Source of the DNA: Calliopum simillimum
Lineage: Eukaryota; Arthropoda; Insecta; Diptera; Lauxaniidae
Direction: 5' to 3'
DNA: 64,000 bases
Assembly: GCA_951812925.1 (NCBI GenBank)
Contig: OX638370.1
Span: forward strand, 24,171,964-24,235,963
Numbering within the stretch: position 1 is the first letter of the stretch; each line of letters starts with the position of its first letter. Of this stretch, positions 56,842-64,000 are shown one piece after another. A program made the position numbers and the translations under genes. The notes below the pieces were generated by a model. It ran no database searches and was not told the origin of the DNA. It worked only from the letters and a program-made list of their open reading frames with translations.

Positions 56842-57230
56842 AGGTAAGTGTGCCAAATTACGGACTAGTACCTGATTCCGTTATTGCTGCCGTAATTAGG
56901 TGCATAATATTGTACGAGTGAACGTTATTCCGTGACTATCACGTAATTAGGAAAATAAAGGAGTTTCAATTTTTGAAAATAAAGTATTGATAGTTTGCAA
57001 ATATACCAAAATTTTTTTTTCTCACGTAATAAGTAAACTTTTCTGAATGGAGTGATGTAATTACGGCACATGATTTTCTCTTTCAAAACTATAAATTTAT
57101 TGTAAATTTGCTATGGTCAAATTTAATACTAATCGACTCCGGATAAATCAATGCTTATTGAGTTGTAAGACTTCGAATGATTCTAGAAGTAAAAAGTACT
57201 TTTACATGCCGTAATTCGGTACACATACCT
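56842..57230. mobile_element. TIR element with TAATTACGG motifs
   Basis: Left end AGGTAAGTGTGCCAAATTAC, right end inverted AGGTATGTGTACCGAATTAC. Variants of CCGTAATTA / TAATTACGG occur inside at about 56890, 56940, 57026 and 57058. 389 bp, non-coding; no target duplication seen. Confidence 0.6.
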
Positions 57231-59510
57231 CAAGTGATGGAGATTTTTGTTTTTGAAGTCAGCTCTCAAGTTTTAGAAAAGCTCTGCAAAATTTATCAAA
57301 CTTCGGTGGCCACAAAATTAAGTTTTCTTTTGTCAAATTCCAAAATCCTATAACTCAATTAATTCTGTGAAATTTTACAGTGACCAAAGTGTTGTTTATG
57401 TTTTTAGAAAATATAAATATTCGAATGTTAACTTTTGGAAGATAGGGTCTCCCTCACGAATCAAATATTTTTTTATTAAATTAACAACTTCTTTTAAACC
57501 ACCTCATTACATGAAATCGTTTCTTTTTTAAATACCTTGTTTGTTTTTCCTCTTCCCTTTAATTTGTTTAATATGTAGGTGTATTGTCAACAAATTAAGC
57601 CGATTAAAGATTTTGTTGTTCTCTCTGTTTCGCGCATTTAAGTTTATTTATTAGATTTTTTTAGTTGTCTTTTACTCAAAGTTTTTTTTTTTCACTTAAT
57701 ACGACAGAGAATTGAAAAAAAAAAATAACTGAAGAAGGAAGGTAGAAAAAATACCCAGTTTTATGGTTTCTTCAAATAAGAAGACCTCAATTTTTGCCGC
57801 ATTTTCTTGTGTTGTTTTTGTTACTGCGCGGGAGTCAGCTTTAGCTGATGTCATATGACAAAGCTTTTTTTACATCGACCGCTTTGCATATAAAGTTTTT
57901 TTTTTTCTTTTTTTTTTGTCATAAAAGTGCAATAAACTGTGTTTTTCCAATACTTGGCGGTTGCTTCATGCTTTTAATTGTTGTTGCAAAATATCTTAGA
58001 AATACTCTACAACATATTGAATTTCGCAATGCGATACAAATAAGCACAACATGGGAACTACGAGACTTTTGAACTTTTAAATGAATTTGATTTTTAAAAA
58101 ATACCTTAGTGTTCTTTTTTGTATAATAATAATGAAATTTAATGTTCCATAACGTAAGTGGACTGTGCAGTGAACAATGAAGCAAACTTGGAACAATATT
58201 TACGGTTTTTATTTAATAGATAATTTTATGTTTTCAAAATTACTTGTTTTCAATGCATATGTTTTCTGTTTGGGCGTTAAGTTAGTGTTGCAATAAGTAG
58301 GTACCTCTGTCTAGGCTTATTTATTTTATTTTTTAAACTTTTTTTTATTTTCCACATCTTTGACTTTTCCGTCATTTTATATTTGCTTCTTTTTTGTAAT
58401 CTAAATGCAATTTTAACACTTTAACATTCCGCATGATGATCACGATTTACTCAAGTTGACAAACATGACGTCTCAGCGCTGTTACCAAGTGTTTACTTAC
58501 AACGTTAGTTGTTGTTTTTGTTATGGCTTAAGAGTCTTAAGTTTATGTCTTTCCTTATTTGAAAATATTTAGTATGTGGTGCTTCAATCATTGGTAAGAC
58601 TTTAGCTTGAAAATCATGTACAACAAAATCAATTACATACAACTAAAGCGACTATTGTGAATTAAACAACAAATAAGTTGCAATTAATTTCATTTCGGTT
58701 ACATAGAGTATTTATCCATGTTGTTATAGTGTCAACGTAAGTGATATCTTCCAAAAATTTCCAGTAAAGTTTAGATCACGGTTAAATTGCTATCAGAGCA
58801 ATTATTCGGCAAAACTGTGAAGATTTTCTAAGCCAAGAATCCAACTGAATTTAATTCCCATATATGTCTGATGATTTGTACATGAAAAACCATTAAGAAA
58901 TTTCGAAACAACTTCTCGAGACTACAGATTAGAACTTTATTACAAATAAATTTTAAATATACTTATATTAGTACTTATAATATAGTACTGTTGTCATACA
59001 GAGTTTTAAAGTTTGGTTCCTTAGACGTAAAGTTTAATATAATAATTTTTCCCTCTGAAATCTTTCTCACATATGAATATTTTCAAACTTCAAAAGATCA
59101 GACAAATGAAGTAATTAAGAATAACAAAGCATTTTCTATAAGTAAATGTGTATGTGATATACATATGAAAAGAATGTAAATGTCAGAATAAGATGTCAAT
59201 TTAATTGAACTCTACTTAATTGAAAAAAAAAAAAAAATGTTAAATTACTCTCGCACTCATGAGTAATGCGTATCATGATGTATTGTTGCTGATATAAAGA
59301 AGTTCATGGAAAGAGTTACTCTATTGAGTTCAAATGCATTTCATGTAATGTATATCGATGAGAATTTCCGGCATTTGAATGTTCAATTGAAAAGGTATGT
59401 CAAGGTAAATCTAAATTTTATGTATGAATCTGGAAGAAAAAGTATAGTCTTTATATGAAATTATAAACTAAACTGTAACCACTTTTGTAATTACGAGTAT
59501 AGTTCTAACA
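57231..59510. other. No gene identified
   Basis: AT-rich with poly(T) runs (57686, 57899-57918) and a poly(A) run (59223). Frames at 57848-58185 and 58991-59179 have no recognisable domain. Confidence 0.4.
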
Positions 59511-60120
59511 CAGTGATTCTCAACCTTTTCTTCGTCCCTGCACATTTTTAATAATATAAAAATTTGGCGGCACACTAACAACAACAAAAATTTGAAGAGA
59601 ATTTTAATTGGTTCAATGATTTATATAGGCTTAGTTAGATAAAATCCGTGGGATGACCATGTTGTCATCATTAACTCTGGCTTCTGAATTGGTCCCATTA
59701 CAAGGACCATAACAGCATAAGAACAGCATAAACCTCTGCCTGAAAGACACTACATTCGATTGGCTGTCTGTATGATTTTGTTAGTTCTATATACTTGGAA
59801 AAACTTCCTGATCCAGTACCTGTTTAAAATTTTGACCCATTTGTGTATATTTTAAAGAACGTATTTAAAATAGCCCAACCAGCCCTTTTAGTACTACCAC
59901 CTGAAAGTGTATTAGGAAAAGATGGTGTGGTAGGAGGTAGTCTATGCATCATTGCATCACAATTTATAAATTGGTGTAAAATGCTATTATGACCAAAGGG
60001 TTTTAATATCCAGGAACCTTAAAAAATCATGACAGCAAATTTTCTTTGTAGCAGTGGCGGCACACTTTAAAAATCTCACGGCACACAAAAGTGCCGCGGC
60101 ACATAGGTTGAGAATCACTG
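59511..60120. mobile_element. hAT-type MITE, 610 bp
   Basis: Perfect 16-bp inverted ends CAGTGATTCTCAACCT, the CAGTG...CTCAA style of hAT elements. The flanking octamers TTCTAACA (59503-59510) and TTCCAACA (60121-60128) match at seven of eight bases, the hAT target size. GC-rich GGCGGCACAC boxes lie just inside each end (about 59564 and 60055). No transposase is readable; probably an internally deleted derivative. Confidence 0.85.
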
Positions 60121-60176
60121 TTCCAACAGTATGCGACTTAACAATGAATACTTAAAAAATTTATGAAAAAATATCT

Positions 60177-60253
60177 TCACTTCTCAACGTAGTCTCCGTT
60201 TAATTCTATAAAGTTTTCCCAGCGATGCTCAGTAGCTTTGATATCTGCGAAAA
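60177..60253 (-). pseudogene. Mariner-type transposase, last residues only
   Basis: Reads FADIKATEHRWENFIELN and then GDYVEK before a stop. The RWxxxIxxxGDYVEK ending is the conserved C-terminus of mariner transposases. Only about 24 codons remain, and the 3' inverted repeat is not seen between it and the hAT MITE. It differs in sequence from the mariner copy at 60645 (RCTKCIDILGDYVEK), so it is a different family member. Confidence 0.6.
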
Positions 60254-60644
60254 ACGGCGAGCTAAACTATTAATTACAGATTCTCAGATTCAATAGTAAT
60301 ATCATGTCTCGAAGGGCTTAGCATCATAATTTAATTCTAGAGACGTTAGATTTTTAAGCCTACCATATGCAATAATATTCATTGCGAATGTCGGAATAGC
60401 ATGAAGATGAGAAGACTCTTTACAACATCAAAATTCTAAGTCTCATGACTAAAAAAATAGTTCCTGAACCTTCGCCGATGATATCAAAAATCTATCCTCG
60501 AATAATGGATAATATTGTATACCAACTGAAAACCCCAGGCAGCTTTAAGATACTATCCGCAGACAATCTGCCAGAAAACTCTGACAAAATCGCCCTACCT
60601 GAGTCAAAAATTGAAATCGCTCGACATCCGAGGAAGAATAGATA
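60254..60644. other. No gene identified; one protein-like short frame
   Basis: A 69-codon plus frame (60445-60654) has a balanced, protein-like composition (begins MTKKIVPEPSPMISK) but is unknown to me, and its last codons run into the terminus of the mariner element at 60645, which may have truncated it. Confidence 0.3.
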
Positions 60645-61506
60645 CGAGGGTTGATCCAAAATTAATGATAATCAATATGAAATAAGGGAGTTCTAGTTCA
60701 AAACAAAAATGTATTTCTCTACATAGTCTCCCAGTATGTCAATACATTTAGTACATCTTTTTTCTAAACCCATAATTCCCTTTGAAAAAAATTCTTTGTC
60801 TTGACCCTACAAAAACGCCTCTACAGCAGTCATCATCTCGCTAGCCTCGAAGGTGTTCCTTGAGCTGAGGAAAGAGGGAGCCAGGTCTGGCGATTAGGAT
60901 GGGTGTTTGAGCAATTCGAATGCCGTTTCTTGAAGGGCAGCCATCGCGACGGCGGCTTTGTGAACCGGTGCATTGTCTTGGTGAAACAACACTCTAGCTC
61001 GCAGTTCGCTTCTTCTTTTTTCCTGATCCGCGTGGAACTTTTCGAGATTCACCCTCGAAATGTCGACTCGTTTTTTCTTTTACTCGTCGGTTAACATTTT
61101 CGGAACCCAACACGTTGTCTGCAGTGAGGGACGTGGATGGCTTTCCCTCGCGATGTTCATCTTCTGTGAACATTCACAGCTAAAACTCTTTTGCCCAGCG
61201 CGCAACTGTGAACTATGGAAGAGCAGAATCCTCCAATGTTTCCACTAGGTCGCTGCGTATGACTTTGGTAGACATTTTTCTTCAAGCAGAGGTACTTGAT
61301 GACAGCTCTGATTTCGTTTTTCTCCATTTTGATGTTTTCTCTCCGACTGTTCGTATTCAAATGAATGTACCTCCCGGAAAACGTGGCCTATTTATATGAT
61401 TTTTTTATGCTGATCTAGCAGATATATGAGGAAGCCAAACAAATTTTTTCATACTTTTATGTGCCTTACAAATATTCGATTATCATTTTTTTTGAACCAC
61501 CTCTCG
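60645..61506 (-). mobile_element. Mariner element, internally deleted
   Basis: TA flanks CGAGGGTTGATCCAAAATTA at one end and, inverted, CGAGAGGTGGTTCAAAAAAA at the other; both continue to ATGATAATC. At 862 bp it is about two thirds of a full mariner. The transposase lies on the minus strand and is missing its middle. Confidence 0.85.
60693..61327 (-). pseudogene. Mariner transposase, internally deleted
   Basis: The start is taken at MEKNEIRAVIKYLCLKK (61327), where mariner proteins begin. The N-terminal HTH region continues with frame changes (SAPSYSTVARWAKEF, then REGKPSTSL). About 120 codons with the first catalytic Asp are missing. The text resumes at VLFHQDNAPVHKAAVAM (second Asp), then SPDLAPS (third Asp), AVEAFL, GQDKEFFSKGI and GDYVEKYIFVLN, ending at 60693. 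At least one in-frame stop interrupts the text (before SPDLAPS). It is not active, though the intact ends could still be recognised in trans. Confidence 0.8.
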
Positions 61507-61611
61507 TAAAGCTATGAAAAGAGTATTTTTGTGGATCCTCCGTCTACCACATCCCTTCAATCAGTATCACCAACTACAAATGCCACAGTAGTAATCGAAT
61601 CCAATCACAGC

Positions 61612-62229
61612 CACCTACAACTGATGAAATAGTGAAAACAATCCAAGGCATCAAACACAACAAGACCACCTTCATCGATCAAAGCACGAAGAGCGTTTGC
61701 CAGAAGCTTAGCTATATGCCATGCTAATAAAGTTGCAAAAAAATTGTGAACTTGGCGAGTGCTTAAATGAAAGGGGAATAATTTTGCCCTAAGTAGGGTT
61801 CCGGCAAAACCGACCATGCATGTATAAAATTAACACCCTTTCTCCCGAGAAAATATATGGATTTCACTGCACCAAAGAGGTATTGCCATGAGTCAAGTAC
61901 ATTCACAGTATGAAGGCTTTAAATGAAATGTGTTACACAACATGTTATTGTCACCAACATCCACCACATAAATAATACAAGCATCCGATAGGGCTGTTTG
62001 CTATCACAAATCTCTCGTTCTCATCGTTTTTTACGATATCCTAGATAAAGCTCTAAGTGGAATAAAAATATTTATTCAATGGAACTTTACCAAACAGCTA
62101 GAAGATAACGACTACGCGGACGATATCTGCCTTCTATTGTCCAAATACTTAGATATGCGAAGCAAGTTTGAAGACCTGGTTTTGGAACCGCAAATGGCTG
62201 GCCTCAAAATCAATGCATCAATGGCTTAA
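61612..62229 (+). pseudogene. LINE reverse transcriptase fragment with YADD
   Basis: The start PTTDEIVKTIQGIKHNK matches the EIxxAIKxLKxxKAxGID block. Further on GCLLS (about 61992) matches the RQGCLLSP block after a frame change, and the final frame (62032-62229) reads FIQWNFTKQLEDNDYADDIC with the catalytic YADD at 62113-62124, then KFEDLVLEPQMAGLKIN. In between, large parts are scrambled. The sequence is of the same broad type as the RT missing from the RTE-like element at 26861, but I cannot tell whether it is that family. Confidence 0.7.
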
Positions 62230-62244
62230 AGCATGAAAAAAATG

Positions 62245-62317
62245 GGTCTTGTGGCGTAGTGGTAGTGTACTGTGCTTACAACCCAGAGGTGCCAGGTTCG
62301 ATTTCCCGTACGGGCAT
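62245..62317 (+). ncRNA. tRNA-Val(TAC)-like sequence, SINE head or tRNA pseudogene
   Basis: A 73-base stretch that maps onto tRNA positions: T8, A14, G18-G19 and A21 in the D arm, an anticodon loop CTTACAA with 4 of 5 stem pairs, and TTCGATT as T loop. Box A TGGCGTAGTGGT (62252-62263) is nearly ideal; box B GGTTCGATTTC has one mismatch. Two of five T-stem pairs and two of seven acceptor pairs are broken, so it is unlikely to be a working tRNA. No SINE body is recognisable downstream. It lies 15 bp after the LINE RT fragment. Confidence 0.5.
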
Positions 62318-64000
62318 AGTAATACACTTTTTCTATTTCCTCATTTTCTTTCGATCCTAATGATTTCCATATCTTCTCCTTAATTTTCTGAAGTTTCTAC
62401 CGAACGAACTATATCCAAATCAGCGCCACATTGAGATTTCCAGCTGTGGTAAGAAAATACGCCATTTATACTAAACTAATGATTATTGAAGTGCTATGAA
62501 GTTCAAAGGCACTTGCTTCAGTCCACTGTCTGTGTCATTGTAAAGAATTAACATATATTTAAGAAATACCACGCTCAATAGTTCTACCTCATTCCCATTC
62601 TACTATCTCAACTTTCAAAGCTATCACAAAAAGTGTCAAAGGGTTATTCCCTAGAGTATTAGCGTTTTAAAGAAAAAGACAATAATGACATTCATGAACA
62701 TCTTGAGCACCTATGAATGAATTTTTCGTTGGTTCTTATCATAATACTTTTGCACAATGCTAAGTCAATAACACTTTGGTCAAAAAATTTAATATATCAA
62801 TTCATATATACATTCATTTCTTGTATTTCCTGAACTAACGACACTTTCAACCAGACACCAGACAAATTTGTCGTTCAAAAATTTTCCTTCAGCTTTTATG
62901 TAAAAAAAGACCTTTTTATTAGTCTTGACCAACTGTTCTAGTTACTTTTAGATACATATATGTTCGCTTTTTCTAATCGAATGTTGACCTTTAAAGACAA
63001 GAAAGTCAACGCTTTCTTCATATACAAAAATTGCTTAAAATAATACTAAAACTGTGTTTGAAATAATCAGACTAAATGATTATTTTAGTCAAAAGAATGA
63101 TGACAAATTAAAGTTTTATTATATATCTTCTTTTGCGGCACCTTATACGTACATATCATTAAATTTTTAGAAATTATAGGTACAAAATGGATTTATTTAA
63201 TTTTTTTTCAGGTGAAATTAATCATCAGTGTCACAGTTAATTGCCAAACATTTATCATCATCAAGTCATTATTGTGTGACTTTTATTGTTGCGACTCAGA
63301 AGAAGAAATTAACTTTTTTGTCTTTCGCTGATACAACGACTGATGATGAGAATATTAATTTTAAATAAAATTGATTCAATTTTAAAATAATTTTAAAACA
63401 AAACTAAAAATAATGCCGAAATAAACTTGACCACGAAAATCACCAAGTGTATGGTGTATTACTCACAATAATTGCTGTCCGAAATATTAAAACTTTAATG
63501 TTTCTTCAAAATGACATCATTCAAGGTAAGTGGTTGCATACCTTGCTGTTGATAATTAAAAATGTCGTGAGACACGCTTGCACATGTGTCAAAAATTATT
63601 GAAAAGATCTCCTCGACATTTTCGAGACAGACTGACATGCAACATTTGCGCGTATGTAATTGCCAAATTTGCTTGTATTTAAAGTTATTGCTGTATTTTG
63701 TTGCCAAAAAAAACAAATTATAATTTGATTTAAATAAGATTTATACAGACAGACGTGATATGTTTATAGACAAAATTATATTGCAAAAACTCATAAATAA
63801 GTTTGAGGCCATAAATAAATAAACTGATACAAATATTTTTAAATTTCTCAGCATATAATTCAAGGAATGAAAAATTCCAATTCACAATTGCACTAAATCA
63901 TTTCAAGCATAAAATCTTTAATTTACCGCTTTTCAAATAAAATCTTAATTATGCATAGCCAAATAAAACATGCTCATTTCCTTTTACGCTGACACAGTTA
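62318..64000. other. No gene identified
   Basis: AT-rich DNA to the window edge with short unrelated frames (for example 63495-63716, minus). Confidence 0.4.

Overview
The window looks like AT-rich nuclear DNA of a higher fly (Diptera, Brachycera). The grounds are copies of a DINE-1/INE-1-like Helentron, mariner, piggyBac, hAT, BEL/Pao and RTE-like elements, (GTT)n and TATG/CATA microsatellites, and poly(A)/poly(T) tracts throughout. The species cannot be fixed by eye; a calyptrate or tephritid with a large genome would fit. I found no convincing host protein-coding gene, rRNA or intact tRNA in 64 kb. Almost every reading frame that looks like a protein is a decayed transposon fragment, so the window is best read as intergenic or deep-intron DNA built of layered repeats. 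All family names rest on motifs recognised by eye and need database confirmation.

Layout. 1-9.2 kb: two arrays of a degenerate 19-bp minisatellite (1-1305, 4495-5690), a foldback element holding a SINE candidate (1552-2548), a short patch of a related 39-bp minisatellite (7901-8056), and a 100-130 bp tandem array split by a 195-bp hAT-type MITE with a perfect 8-bp target duplication. 9.2-20.8 kb: remnants of a LINE RNase H domain, an RTE-like tail, a LINE C-terminus and a transposase-type zinc finger, separated by unassigned DNA. 20.8-29.3 kb: a palindromic MITE with a DINE-1-like element inside it, a LINE reverse transcriptase fragment, a Helitron-like copy, small foldbacks, and a 2.2-kb RTE-like element on the minus strand that has lost its reverse transcriptase core. 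30.3-31.3 kb: a 1-kb array of GATTCGATTT. 32.5-45.1 kb: a dense series of foldback elements, including a possible Harbinger-type MITE with TTA duplications, two more Helitron-like copies, and a 2.1-kb inverted-repeat element carrying seven direct copies of a GCCACGTTTGTGAC motif. 45.4-47.0 kb: BEL/Pao protease and RT remnants with a tandem array between them. 48.7-50.5 kb: a mariner-like element interrupted at TTAA by a piggyBac-like element. 52.7-53.6 kb: a 39-bp minisatellite that is open in several frames. 56.3-62.3 kb: foldbacks, a hAT MITE, two mariner remnants, a LINE RT fragment and a tRNA-Val-like sequence.

The elements do not work together as a pathway; what they show is order of insertion. 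Several nestings can be dated relative to each other: piggyBac after mariner, DINE-1-like after its palindromic host MITE, the 8.8-kb hAT MITE after the tandem array, and probably the 45.7-kb array after BEL/Pao. At least four short families occur two or more times within the window (the TA-GGCCGGGTC MITE, the Helitron-like element, the DINE-1-like element, and the 19/39-bp minisatellites).
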